Shown here: in pieces, positions 54,400 through 64,000 of the stretch | Layout of the letters: each line of letters opens with the position of its first letter | Position numbering within the stretch: position 1 is the stretch's first letter | Source: Hydractinia symbiolongicarpus | Lineage: Eukaryota; Cnidaria; Hydrozoa; Anthoathecata; Hydractiniidae | Reading direction: 5' to 3' | NCBI RefSeq assembly: GCF_029227915.1 | Contig: NC_079887.1 | Span: forward strand, 18,285,650-18,349,649 | Length of the DNA: 64,000 nt | The notes under the pieces: model-generated | The model's input: the letters and a program-made list of their open reading frames with translations, nothing else | Told to the model about the DNA's origin: nothing | Database searches by the model: none | Program-made: the position numbers and the translations under genes

Positions 54400-55615
54400 A
54401 CGAACACAAGATTGATTGATACGATTCTGAAAATGTGAATACAGCATGGATGCACATGTTAAATAACCTGACAAACGCGTTCAACTTATTTACACCTAAT
54501 ATCAAAGCAAGCTCGGATGAAATTATCTCCTTGGTTAACACCAATGATTTAAAAGGTTACGAACGAACCTGATAAACTGTTGCAAAAATCTCCTAAGTCC
54601 AATGTAAGAGCAATCAAACATGAATGCAGAACGCAATCAAGTAAATAGCATCATACGTACTGCTTAATCAAACTACGCTAGAACACAGCTTGAAGAAAAT
54701 GCAAATAACCTAAGAAAATTTTGGAACAATATAAAAAAAATTTTCCTTGCAAATCAAAAAATAGTCGTTTCGATCAATCTTTCAATATCAAAGGGAAATA
54801 TGACAACAAATCCAATTGCAATATCAAACGGCTTCTGTGATTACTTTACGAACATTACGAACATTGTTAGCAACCTTAAAAAGGTTGCATTTCCACTCAT
54901 TGACTTTATTTAGAGGAAACCAAAACGTCTTTTATCACAAACTACCTCAAAGTTTCGTTTCAGTTATATCTGAACTCTGGAAGTGCCAAATCATCTACAT
55001 ATAATCAATAGAAAAAAGGCGATCTTCACCCAGGCATGTGGAAAGACTCAATAATAGCACAACCTTTTGCGTTCATTACCTATCTATCTTTACGTACTGG
55101 TGTTTTTCCAAATGAGTGGAAAGTTGTAAGAATAACACCTCTCCATAAGAATTGGGCCAACAGATAAATTTGACAACTATAGACCAATATCTACATTACC
55201 AACTTTTGTCGAAAAATTATTGAGAAGATAGTCCATAAATTCATTACCTAGTAAACAACAATTCGGTTTTCGTGCAAAGAGATCAATCAAACTTGCTGCC
55301 ACCTTATTTACCAATGACATCAGGCAATATGTTGATAAAAAAAATGCTTGTAGATGTGTATTTATTGACTTTAGTAAAAAATTTGATACATTATCTCATG
55401 CAATGCTTTTGAAGAAACTAGCATACAGAATAAAATATCTTGAATTAAATCGGTTCTCGAGTTATTTGTTCAATAGAAAGCGTGTTATAGCATACAACAG
55501 TCACAACTCACAACCTGGCATAATTAAAGATGAAGTACCCCAGTGCTTAAAACTCCAACCCCTGTTATTTCTGATTTAAGTGAATAAGTTGATCATATCA
55601 AGCAGTCACAAATTA
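54400..55615 (+). pseudogene. CR1-like LINE fragment
   Basis: A decayed stretch of non-LTR reverse transcriptase: FWNNIKKIFLANQKIV, GDLHPGMWKDS and SLRTGVFPNEWKVVRITPLH (about 55085-55145), frameshift, IDKFDNYRPISTLPTFVEKL, QQFGFRAKRSIKLAATLFTN, CRCVFIDFSKKFDTLSHAML (first catalytic Asp), FNRKRVIAYNSHNSQPGIIK, then the fragment ends at LLFLI. The YADD block is absent. It belongs to a different lineage from the LINE at 17042-18553. Many stops; old. Some residues are read across frames, so only the block order is certain. Confidence 0.72.
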
Positions 55616-55669
55616 TAAAAAAAAGCTGTTTGCACTGTGTTATATACAGTACAGTCTGAATGTAATCTA

Positions 55670-56613
55670 CAGTACAGTCCAGATGTAAGCGTACGCTTAC
55701 GCTCAACTTGCAAAAATAATTGCTTTCATTAAAAAAACAATAGGATAGCGAGTTCCTTTCAAATTGCGCGAAAATAATTGCTTCGTGTTAAAAACAAAAG
55801 CATAGCAAGAAACATTGTTTAAAAACAATACTCTGTGCGAGAATAAATTAAACGCGAAGGCCATTGAATTTATATTTTTTTAACAACGAAACTAATTATA
55901 GTAACGCGATTTTAATCTCGATTTATTTAAAAAAACACAAGCTCTTTTAAAAAAGAACAAATCCAATGATCTAAATATTTAAAATAAACATTTCTATCGC
56001 TGCTTTTTGTTTTTAAACTTTTAAAATGTGATCTAAAAAAGCTTTTCTATAGCGGTTTTTCGTTTTTAAACTTTTAAAATGCGATCTAAAAAAGCTTTTA
56101 TATAGCGGTTTTTCGTTTTTAAACTTTCAAAATGCGATCTAAAAAAACATTTCTATCGCCGTTTTTCGTTTTTAAACTTTTAAAATGCGATCTAAAAAAG
56201 CTTTTCTATCAAAATTAAAGTTTCAATCTTTGTTATGATATAATAAATTCTATCGCTTAAAAGCTTTATTTAACCCGTGCAACCAACAATGCCTTCTCGC
56301 TAGTTTATTTAGTTTCCACGCAAAACTTTTGTTTAATAAAAATATTAAACAATGGCTCTTCGTGTCACATTGATAGAGTTGATAACATTTGCAATATGCT
56401 ATTGGGAATAGTTATGTTAACACTATTTGACAATAGTTGCGCGCAGTTATAATAAGCTATTTTTTCTTCAATAATCTTTTGTTTATTACGTGCAAGTTAA
56501 TGACTTACAAGACTCGCAAGATAATTAATAAGAACAAAAGACAAACAACTACCGCCTCAGAGAAAAAGTGTGAAACTTGAGTGTACGCGTACGCTTACAT
56601 CTGGACTGTACTG
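55670..56613. mobile_element. TA-flanked element B nested in A
   Basis: The 29 bases from 55668 (TACAGTACAGTCCAGATGTA, AGCGTACGC) are perfectly inverted at 56587-56615, and similarity continues for about 11 more bases. TA at 55668-55669 and 56614-56615. It shares its first 12 bases and its internal 53-bp tandem repeat with element A, so it is a member of the same family inserted immediately inside A's left end. Confidence 0.82.
55985..56215. repeat. Four-unit tandem array inside element B
   Basis: About 57-bp units: 'TTTCTATCGCCGTTTTTCG' + 'TTTTTAAACTTTTAAAATGC' + 'GATCTAAAAAA'. Same unit as in 56950-57535. Confidence 0.85.
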
Positions 56614-56949
56614 TACCGCGTACACGCTAATATCACACCTTTGCGTGGAGGACGGCAGTCAGTTGTCTTTTGTTATAATTAAATCCCTTGAGTGTTTTGC
56701 GAGTTTATATTTGCGTGTTAAAAAACAATGCGCTCACGAAAAAATATTGGAGCAATTATATTTTTTCTAATAGCGAGATGCATTGTGTAAATGTATTGAT
56801 AAGCTATTCCCTTAAGTATTAGCGTGAAGTAATTAAATAATAAAAATCTTTCGCGAAGTTTTATAATACATTGCGCGAGAATGTATTGTTGATTTAATTA
56901 CTTAAAAAAATTCCAGCGCGTTTAATCTAAGAAACATACGAAAAGCATT

Positions 56950-57535
56950 GTTCACAACTATTAAATGCCGCTTTTCGTTTTTAAACATTTAAAATGCGAT
57001 TAAAAAAACATTTCTATCGCTGCTTTTCGATTTTAAAGTTTTAAAATGTGATCTAAAAAACATATCTATCGCCGCTTTTCGATTTTAAAGTTTTAAAATG
57101 CGATCTAAAAAAACATTTCTATCACCGCTGTTCGTTTTTAAACATTTAAAATGCGATTAAAAAACATTTCTATCATCGCTATTCGTTTTTAAACTTTTAA
57201 AATGCAATCTAAAAAAACATTTCTATCGCCGCTTTTCGTTTTTAAACTTTTAAAATGCGATCTAAAAAAACATTTCTATCGCCGCTTTTCGTTTTTAAGC
57301 TTTTAAAATGCGATCTAAAAAAACATTTCTATCGCCGCTTTTCGTTTTTAAGCTTTTAAAAAGCGATGTAAAAAACATTTCTATCGCCGCTTTTCGTTTT
57401 TAAACTTTTAAAATGCGATCTAAAAAACATTTCTATTGCCGCTTTTCGTTTTTAAACTTTTAAAATGCGATCTAAAAAACATTTCTATCGCCGCCTTTCG
57501 TTTTTAAACTTTTAAAATGCGATCTAAAAAATATG
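56950..57535. repeat. Eleven-unit tandem array inside element A
   Basis: About 53-bp units: 'CATTTCTATCGCCGCTTTTC' + 'GTTTTTAAACTTTTAAAATG' + 'CGATCTAAAAAA'. The units are more alike toward the right end, suggesting recent expansion there. GTTTAAAC-like and TTTTAAAA palindromes recur in each. Confidence 0.9.
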
Positions 57536-58405
57536 CTTAATTACTGCAATTAAAATTTTCAAAAGAGTTCGCGCAACATAGATTGCTAAAATTGATCTTG
57601 CAACCTATTGTGATTAAACAATTGATCGCGCGGGGTCATTGTTTATCAGCGAGGCAATTATTTTCTTAAAAAAAACAAAAGCTATTGTTCTGTGTAACTA
57701 TTCATGCGAGTTTCGCGTCCGCAGTAGATTACATTGAGACTGTACTGTACTCCCGGAAAAGACGTTGTGACAATCGAAGAAAAACTTTCTTTAGACATGC
57801 AAGCTATTGCAACCTGCTGTAAGATAATGAATTGATATTAAACCAGAAAAATCGAAAAACTGAGTATATGCTGTTCGGTACAGCAAAACGTAGACTTACG
57901 ATCGTGTTTTGATGGTTTTTACATTATCAAAACACGATCGTAGAAACGAAAAACATCGCCGTAGATCGTTTAAAAACCATAAAAATAAGGTGATAAGAAG
58001 CTAAAACATCGACATAGATCGATGTATATAGATATTTTAAATATTTTGATAAAAAATTTCTTTAGAAATCGGTGCGTGTGATAAACTTAATAATAATAAT
58101 AATGGTGTTAAATTTGAAGCGATTTAGAAACGATTTGAACTGAATTGAATTTAACAAACTGTTGAAACGCATTGATTTTGATATTGTGAGACGATTATGA
58201 CACGAATGCGAAACAATTGCGAAACGATTTTCGTTTCCACAAAATGATTTTAAACTATTTTGAAACGATTGAAAAAGAATTTTAAACGATTTTTTTTGCA
58301 AAAAAAAAATTAAAATAGTTTCAAATTGGTATAGAGATTGTTTTAAAAAAAAATTATACAAATTGAACCAATTATTTTTGAAACGATCGTGGAGACGATC
58401 CTTAA

Positions 58406-59220
58406 CCTTTAAGGTGGCATAACCCTTTTTTAGCTGTCCAATTATCTGAATTATTTACTCAGTGTTTTATTTACACCATTTTTTTTACTATTTCCTAAAA
58501 ATATAGCCCTTAATACATAATAAAACGATTTTAACTTCACACCAAAATTGCTGAGTCAGCAGAAATTTCTATTTAAAAATGTATCATAAACAAGAAAAAA
58601 TTCTGCTTCTACGAGCTCCAACTTTTTACAATCTTGTTATTTTTCATCAGCTTCTGTTTTTAAATGAACCTTGGGTTAACACTGTTAAAACGGTGTGTGA
58701 AGTTTTTTTGTTCATTCATATGTTAACAACATTAGCCTTTTGTTTTTTTTCAAAAGATTCTTTGTTAGCATCCCCTGCTGCATCAAACACTGTTAAAAAA
58801 AATATTCAGAATAAAAAGATTTCTGCACAACGTATCATCGCTGCAAAACGAAAATGCTATCGAAAGTTAAAGCTTGTGCAGTGTAGCTTAATGAAGATCG
58901 TCTTAAATTTCTACATAATGCACCATCTTTGTTGTTATTAACGTTTCTCTTTAATAATTACGTCATTTCTTTCTATACAATTTCGGAAGCACGTAGAATT
59001 AAACTATATTCGGCAGAACTAATTAAATAATCATGAATTTTATTTTAAAGAGGCTGAACATTTTTGGTGAAATATAATATATAGTATTTTAGCTATAAAA
59101 TCGTGACAAGTGTGTTATAAAAGAAAAAATATGAATATATAGTCTGAAAATAACCTTTCGTAACTAATTATTTAAAAAATTTTTTTTGGATTTTTTAAAT
59201 GGTTACTGCCACCTTAAAGG
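58406..59220. mobile_element. 815-bp inverted-repeat element
   Basis: CCTTTAAGGTGGCA at 58406-58419 is perfectly inverted at 59207-59220. It directly adjoins the right end of the element at 53816-58401. A 120-codon frame inside (58579-58941) with a hydrophobic centre (HMLTTLAFCFF) is not like any protein I know. Probably a non-autonomous transposon or a remnant; no target duplication was found. Confidence 0.5.
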
Positions 59221-59538
59221 ATGTAGAAAAAAGTGCAAAAAAAACTAACGTTAATTTTTTAATGCATCATTTGTTGCAGACAAAGGAAAACCACTTCACT
59301 CCGTTTTAACTTTACGTAGAATCCTCATCTTAAGTTATTTCAGACCTTAAAAGATCAACTTTGCCCCTCTCAGGGAAACAAAGTCAAAGTTAACAATTAA
59401 TAGGAAGAATAACACGTCTGCAAAAGATATTAGTTTAGGAAAATTTTGTAATTTAAATCCCGATAGTACAGAAAAATGTCACGTGCCGACCTGTGAAGTG
59501 CCTCTAAATCGGTTTTGCTGACCTCATTTTCGTTGTAG
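59221..59538. other. Upstream of the 59539 exon
   Basis: Noncoding; probable intron ending in TTTTCGTTGTAG. Confidence 0.35.
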
Positions 59539-59806
59539 GTCCGTAAAATTTTGCCGGTCTTTGACCACAGAACGTTGGCACTATTGTGTCAACTTTCAGT
59601 ACTTTGGATTCACAGGGCTAGGCTTTAGTTGTAGGGTCAAGGAAACAGGAAGTTGGACTTGTAGTGCTAAATTTGAGGCCTTCACCAAGGACGAGAGAAT
59701 TGCAACAATTCTATCAGAAGAAATTTTGAAAATCAAGAAAAAATATACCCACTTTGAAATGACAATTGATGAATTAAAAATAGTTAAACAACCTTTTTTT
59801 AAATGA
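59539..59806 (+). CDS. 3'-terminal exon of an unidentified gene
   Basis: An acceptor (TTTTCGTTGTAG, to 59538) is followed by a single open frame of 88 codons ending in TGA at 59804-59806: SVKFCRSLTTERWHYCVNFQ, YFGFTGLGFSCRVKETGSWT, CSAKFEAFTKDERIATILSE, then a Lys-rich helix ending VKQPFFK. It includes three Trp/Cys-rich patches and balanced codon use. A polyadenylation signal follows ten bases after the stop. Not recognised; could be a host gene or the last exon of a transposon gene. Confidence 0.5.
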
Positions 59807-59815
59807 TTTTATTTT

Positions 59816-59821
59816 AATAAA
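59816..59821 (+). terminator. AATAAA polyadenylation signal
   Basis: AATAAA ten bases after the TGA of the exon 59539-59806, in the expected place for a 3' end. Confidence 0.45.
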
Positions 59822-59864
59822 ACCTACAGTCTTGGTAAAAATTGTTATTTATTGTGCTAATTCT

Positions 59865-59975
59865 ATTAAGCGCCCCCTTTTCTCAAGGGGGATAGGGCTC
59901 ATTAGAGCAGGGGCGCTTTCCTAATCCTGGAGAGCTAATTGGACAGAAGCGCTTACTGGGTAAGGGGCGCTTAAT
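59865..59975. repeat. Short foldback with ATTAAGCGCCCC ends
   Basis: ATTAAGCGCCCC (59865-59876) and GGGGCGCTTAAT (59964-59975) are perfect 12-bp inverted repeats. An additional AGGGGCGCTTTCC and AGAAGCGCTTACTGG lie inside. GC-rich against its surroundings. Confidence 0.7.
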
Positions 59976-60478
59976 CCGTTATTTATAGTATTCTCATTGC
60001 ATTTTGTTCTAAAATGACGAGAGACGTCCCTACGAAATATAAATTTTTTCCATAAACATTTACTTTTTAAGTGTGAATGTCCATTTAGTTATATAGTTGA
60101 TGAATATAATACTTATTTTTTTACTATTCTTTGACATCCTGAAACAATTTTAAAACAATATATATCAAAAGGCTGAAACGAATTATGCTGTGTGAAACGA
60201 TTACATAAACATAATTTTGAAACAAATAAGAAAATTATGAAATGATTTCCATATGATTTGAAACGACTTCATTAAGGAAAAGTAATTTTAAAATTGTTTC
60301 ACATTTGTATGGCAAGTAATGGTAATTAAAAAATGAAACAATATCAAAATGGGTCTGCGTAGCTCAAAATGAGCATTAAATACTCTAGGACTCTCCATCT
60401 ACGCCATGGCCCCTCCTGGAAATAATAGACAGGGTATATCCCTCGATATTTGTGAGGCTAGCCATGTAAAATATGCAC

Positions 60479-60540
<62 letters not shown>

Positions 60541-60661
60541 ATTATATGAAACAATTTTTTTTTGAATTGTTTGTAAATCTGTACCAAGAAATATCCAAGG
60601 TCAAAAGTATAAACTTATCTTTTAGTCACTGCTTGTATAGACCTTAAGATGTATAACTTAC
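59976..60661. other. Noncoding; diverged repeat arm and microsatellite
   Basis: At 60130-60310 GAAACGATT/GAAACAATT-rich sequence resembles the inverted arms of the 53816 element. A (CTAT)n array follows. No gene. Confidence 0.45.
60480..60541. repeat. (CTAT)n microsatellite
   Basis: About fifteen perfect CTAT units. Confidence 0.95.
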
Positions 60662-60853
60662 CCAATATGCTCCTTAATTTTAATATTGATCCACCAGGGT
60701 TATGTTGTCTTGAGTTTGTTAGTGCCATATGCTTTGGGTAAAGCTCATTCTTGTTTAAATAAGAGCAGAATCCTTCACGATTGGGTGTTTGAGCATTGCC
60801 ATCTCTTAAACTGTCATTTGATTGAAAAATCTGTGCCATATACTTAGCTATAC
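60662..60853 (-). CDS. Single exon of unidentified host gene
   Basis: Minus-strand exon of 192 bp between a good acceptor (TTTGATTTCAG, ending at 60854) and a good donor (GTAAGT, starting at 60661). The frame is two bases plus 63 codons plus one: IAKYMAQIFQSNDSLRDGNA, QTPNREGFCSYLNKNELYPK, HMALTNSRQHNPGGSILKLR and SIL. The composition looks like conserved globular protein. I cannot name the family. Neighbouring exons were not found. Confidence 0.6.
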
Positions 60854-61448
60854 CTGAAATCAAATATTAATGGTGTAACTTAAAGTCTTGCCTCCAGTAT
60901 ACATGTATATTAGTAAAAAGTATTCCATTAAAAAATACTCAAAGTACTATCCAGTCGCTGAGTATAAGTCACTGAGTATAAGTCGCTGAGTTATAACTTT
61001 ATGAAAAAGCACAAAAAAACTTAAAACAATAACTGCTCAAAGGGCTCAAAAAAGATTGGTGCCTATCACATAATCAAATTCTAAAAAGATAGTAATACAA
61101 TTGCATTTTTATTTAAGGGGTTTGTTTGGGACCTCCAAGAAGTTTATTATATAATCTCCTTCTTTTCATCTTTGCAACCCTTTCTATTATTTTAAAGGTT
61201 GCCTCCGAAGTTATAACAAGTTCATCTTAATTGAAAGAAACCATTAAAACATTATAGAAAAAAGTATTATTTAATGATTTACTTGCAAAATAAAAGCATA
61301 AACACAATTTACTTATTCCATGTTTTCATAAAACCTTGTGCTTCGACCGCCATTATTGCAGCATTAAAAACACGCTTCAAAATCTTGATAAAAACATCAG
61401 GATACCTCCTGACGTCACAAGAGCCAAAACCACAGACTGTCTTGCAGC
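60854..61448. other. Intron or flank
   Basis: Contains a 14-bp tandem repeat (GTCGCTGAGTATAA, three copies at 60954-60990). No gene. Confidence 0.4.
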
Positions 61449-63653
61449 TTAAAGATACTGTCCGATTAAAAATCAACTAAAATTTTGACAAAAAATTCTT
61501 ATTTGGAACTAATTTTTATAAAATAATTAAATAATTATTTGTTTTCTTTCCTAACACCAACTGAACAATATCTCATTCTTGTTTACAAAAAAAGCATGCG
61601 GTCTCTCGCTTCGAGTGTTTATATGGATGGCGGATGATAGGCATTAAAGCGAGGCTGAAATAATATGTCGCGTGTGACGTATTTACCTGGAGCGCGCCGA
61701 ACTGACCAAAATAGATAAAACGTGGGCCAGGGCTGATATTTTATTATATGTTTAAAAATTTTGGTAATTTTACCCCCTGAATTGGGAAAGACCGCTTTTT
61801 ATGAATTATTCATATGGAATTAAAAAATCGAAGGCGAGAGATGTGTCTAGACCTTAAGGTAAACACACACTGTGCTAATTCTGTACGAACCTAAGTAAGA
61901 AGCTTTCGCTAATAAAACTTGAAGTTCAATATGACTTTAGCCTTAGGGTTGCATAGTTGTTTCAGCTACTCTAAAGACAACCAATCAATAATTAAAAATT
62001 AGTTTCCTCTTCACTAGATGTCCCGCCACAGAGAGATTAGACTCAGATCGCACATTCAGTAAGGTTGAGAGGCAGAATAATGTCGTGGTGCGCTGTTGTG
62101 AATTGCACTAACAACAGTCGAAAAAAACAGGATAAAATTTTTTTTTCGCTTCTCAAGGATCCAAAAAAAAATCTTCCGTATAAGGAAAAACCAAAAGTCA
62201 GAGAATCCATTTTGTAGCGTGCGATGGCAGCCCTCGAAATAATTTTTGGACAGTCGTCAGACAAAACGTCCGATAGATTTCCGTATTGGTCGGACACTTT
62301 TAGATCTCAGAAATTATTGAATAGTCCTGGTCCTTTTAATCCACGAGCAAGCCTATTCATAGCCAACCTGACCATCCTAGCTAATTCACCGACTCCTGAC
62401 TTAGTTAAAAAAACTACGTAGACATAAATCTCTTTTGCCTGGCCCCTTCGTCGTTGGTAACCAGGTCTTACACAAGAAATCCAGCCATGCGGTTCTTAAC
62501 TAATGCGGAGGTGAACGCCGACGGAGCACGGATGAAGCAGGTCTGCAAAACTGCACTTACAGGCGGAATAGACATTTTATCATGGATTTAATTGTAGATA
62601 ATTTCTTCATTTGACAAAATAATTGGAAACCATAGCAGGTCCGAATTTAATGGATTTTTTCTTTATGCCTGTAAAACCGAAACCCACGGGCGGTATAAAT
62701 TTTTTTCTGTAAAAATTTTGTTAAAGTGTAGCTGAACTTTTTGAATGAATTTTGAAGTTTTATTTAAGCCACGTGGATAAAGGTTTTTTTTAATTTGAAA
62801 ACAAAGCATATTTTTGCCTATTTGCTTGTGAAAAATAAACAATAAATATAAAAATGACAGTATAGTCATGCATACTATTTCGGACATGTAGAAAAGGAAG
62901 TTAAGATTGAGAGAGTCGCTATACCAGTAGACGCTCGATCATCGTGTTTGGGGTTCACGATTGAAAACGTCCCCCACTTTTCTACCGCAAAATGAATGCG
63001 CAACAAAAATAACCTCGGAGCTCGTATCGCAGGCGTAACATTCTTTGCACGTGCGTTTTACATCGCACGCATTACTTGATTTACACGTGCGAATCATCGC
63101 ACACCTACTCAAATATTCCTGAAAAAGACTGAGAGCCTGTCTCGTGACAGCAAAAACATTCTACACTTCAGAGGGCATCCTCTCACATTTAGGAGTAGGA
63201 GCAACAAGGTTTCCAATGTTATGTTCGTCTACGTCTTGAAAAGTCGGAACTAGCTCATCATTCGCTGTTCTTTCCGGCTCGAATTGAAATCCTAGAACCT
63301 GCGAATTATTTTTCATTCATTGCTATCTTCATGAAGAACTTTTTTAAACAAAGGAAAAAAATTATAAATAAACATGTAGTCGTTCGATGCGCAAGTCGGG
63401 GGGGTTCGCCTAATAAAAAGCCAGGTAACTACGTCACAAGCAAAAATGTGCTGAATAATGAATTGACCCAGTCCTTTTGCCGCGTTCGAAAGTTCGTGAA
63501 GATGGTAGGCTAGTGCAGCAAGATCAAAACAAACAAACGATGGTGCTAAGTATTGGATAAATCTTTGTTGTTTAAGAGTGCAATCTTCGTTATTTTTGAT
63601 ACTTAATAAAACAAAAGAAAAGATATTGTTTTTTAATCGGACAGTACCTTTAA
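61449..63653 (+). mobile_element. 2.2-kb element with THAP remnant and 24-bp inverted repeats
   Basis: TTAAAGATACTGTCCGATTAAAAA at 61449-61472 is inverted at 63630-63653 with 23 of 24 positions matching. Inside is the start of a THAP domain (62080). THAP domains head the transposases of P- and Kolobok-type elements, so this is probably a deleted copy of such a transposon. The family is unresolved and no target duplication is seen. Confidence 0.65.
62080..62217 (+). pseudogene. THAP-domain N-terminus remnant
   Basis: ATG at 62080 gives MSWCAVVNCTNNSRKKQDKI, then FFSLLKDPKKNLPYKEKPKV and a TAG at 62215. The spacing C-A-V-V-N-C followed by F..(L)PKDP matches the first half of the C2CH THAP zinc finger (Cys pair and F-x-P-x-P-like strand). 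The second half (W, then C..H, then AVPTIF) is missing. It would have been the DNA-binding N-terminus of a transposase. Confidence 0.65.
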
Positions 63654-64000
63654 AAACGACGAAGCGAGATTTCTATATGAAATTAATTATTAAGAAGTTG
63701 TTCCGCTATCACAATTCTAATTAGCTTTAAAAATATTTTCTTTTTCATATTGTACACATGATTTTTGATTGGGTGTCCCTACTCTCCAGTGGAGGATTCG
63801 AAGTATCGTATGTAGAGAAAGGATGTTGTGTGGGTAAAGAGATGACCTAAGAAACAAGGGCTTCATCAGACGCACAGGCCTTGTTTCTTATACCACTTTC
63901 TGCTTGGGTAGTGAAATTGATCCATGATAGAATCAAAACAACCCGACCTGGCGTAAGCGGTCAGTCATTACGAAGGGTCTGTTTATAACAAAAGGGTTAC
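63654..64000. other. Right-edge stretch
   Basis: No gene seen; contains the hairpin 63848-63890. Confidence 0.4.
63848..63890. repeat. 12-bp stem hairpin
   Basis: TAAGAAACAAGG and CCTTGTTTCTTA are perfectly complementary around a 19-base loop containing CTTCATCAGACGCACAG. Confidence 0.7.

Larger units (their letters stand above)
55647..57747. mobile_element. TA-flanked element A with CAGTACAGTC ends
   Basis: TACAGTACAGTCTGAATGTA with ATCTAC (55645-55670) faces its inverse at 57724-57749 with 25 of 26 positions matching. TA duplications bracket CAGTACAGTC...GACTGTACTG, an end typical of the Tc1/mariner group. Inside are element B and an 11-unit tandem array; there is no transposase gene. Confidence 0.78.
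53816..58401. mobile_element. Foldback-type element with 250-290-bp inverted repeats
   Basis: Left arm 53816-54065 and right arm 58116-58401 are inverted copies: GGGATCGTCTCCACGAT at the left end against (reverse complement) AGGATCGTCTCCACGATCGTTTC at the right, both continuing through GTTTCAAATC/TCGTTTC-rich sequence and CTCACAATATCAAAATCAAT to AGTTCAAATCGTTTC. TTA at 53813-53815 and 58402-58404 could be a 3-bp target duplication, which would suit PIF/Harbinger, but with one mismatched tip base this is tentative. The inside holds 53-bp tandem repeats, a LINE fragment and two nested TA-flanked elements; no transposase of its own was found. Confidence 0.7.

Noticed and set aside
56950-57535. 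Regular repeats that might suggest a CRISPR array
   Set aside because: The units are contiguous and diverged with no unique spacers, and the DNA is animal.
58579-58941. 120-codon frame with a hydrophobic centre
   Set aside because: Lies within an inverted-repeat element, has no recognised relatives and could be chance; mentioned only under that element.

Overview
This window looks like nuclear DNA of an AT-rich animal, most likely a cnidarian and perhaps a hydrozoan. The grounds are one recognisable intron-containing animal gene, GT-AG introns, no bacterial-style operons, and a dense mix of transposon families typical of cnidarian genomes. The species call is inference.

The one host gene I can identify is an SMPD4 (neutral sphingomyelinase 3) orthologue on the minus strand, 7061-15387. 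I rebuilt eleven exons with compatible phases at every junction; the first and last parts of the protein were not found. Three single exons of unrecognised genes lie at 35309-35478 (-), 59539-59806 (+) and 60662-60853 (-). A degenerate HECT-like (G2E3-like) gene lies at 38157-39285.

Almost everything else is mobile DNA. Left to right: a P-element/THAP9-like transposase remnant (132-770); a 4.4-kb DNA transposon with about ten subterminal TTGACTTACT motifs and a broken zinc-finger/DDE-like transposase gene (1763-6172); dispersed repeats carrying a tetranucleotide microsatellite inside an SMPD4 intron; a 5'-truncated LINE with an intact 503-codon reverse transcriptase frame (17042-18553, -); a decayed Ty1/copia element (20400-22340); and a first Polinton/Maverick-like element (26681-33983) with integrase, small membrane and coiled-coil proteins, a 20-residue tandem-repeat protein and the N-terminal half of a protein-primed DNA polymerase B. 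Then come a TA-flanked MITE (36429-36859), a broken integrase-core gene (39777-40621, -), a second Polinton-like element (about 41599-48480) split by an RTE-like LINE (43633-46505), a TTAA-flanked piggyBac (48505-49931), a 339-bp tandem duplication (50871-51548), a 4.6-kb element with ~250-290-bp terminal inverted repeats holding a LINE fragment and two nested TA-flanked elements (53816-58401), a short inverted-repeat element (58406-59220), and a 2.2-kb inverted-repeat element with a THAP-domain remnant (61449-63653).

The two Polinton-like copies share a divergent gene pair: a coiled-coil/glycine-rich membrane protein on one strand, and a small protein plus integrase on the other. They lie in opposite orientations. 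All transposon genes are broken except the LINE frame at 17042-18553 and a few small ORFs. No tRNA, rRNA or CRISPR array was found.
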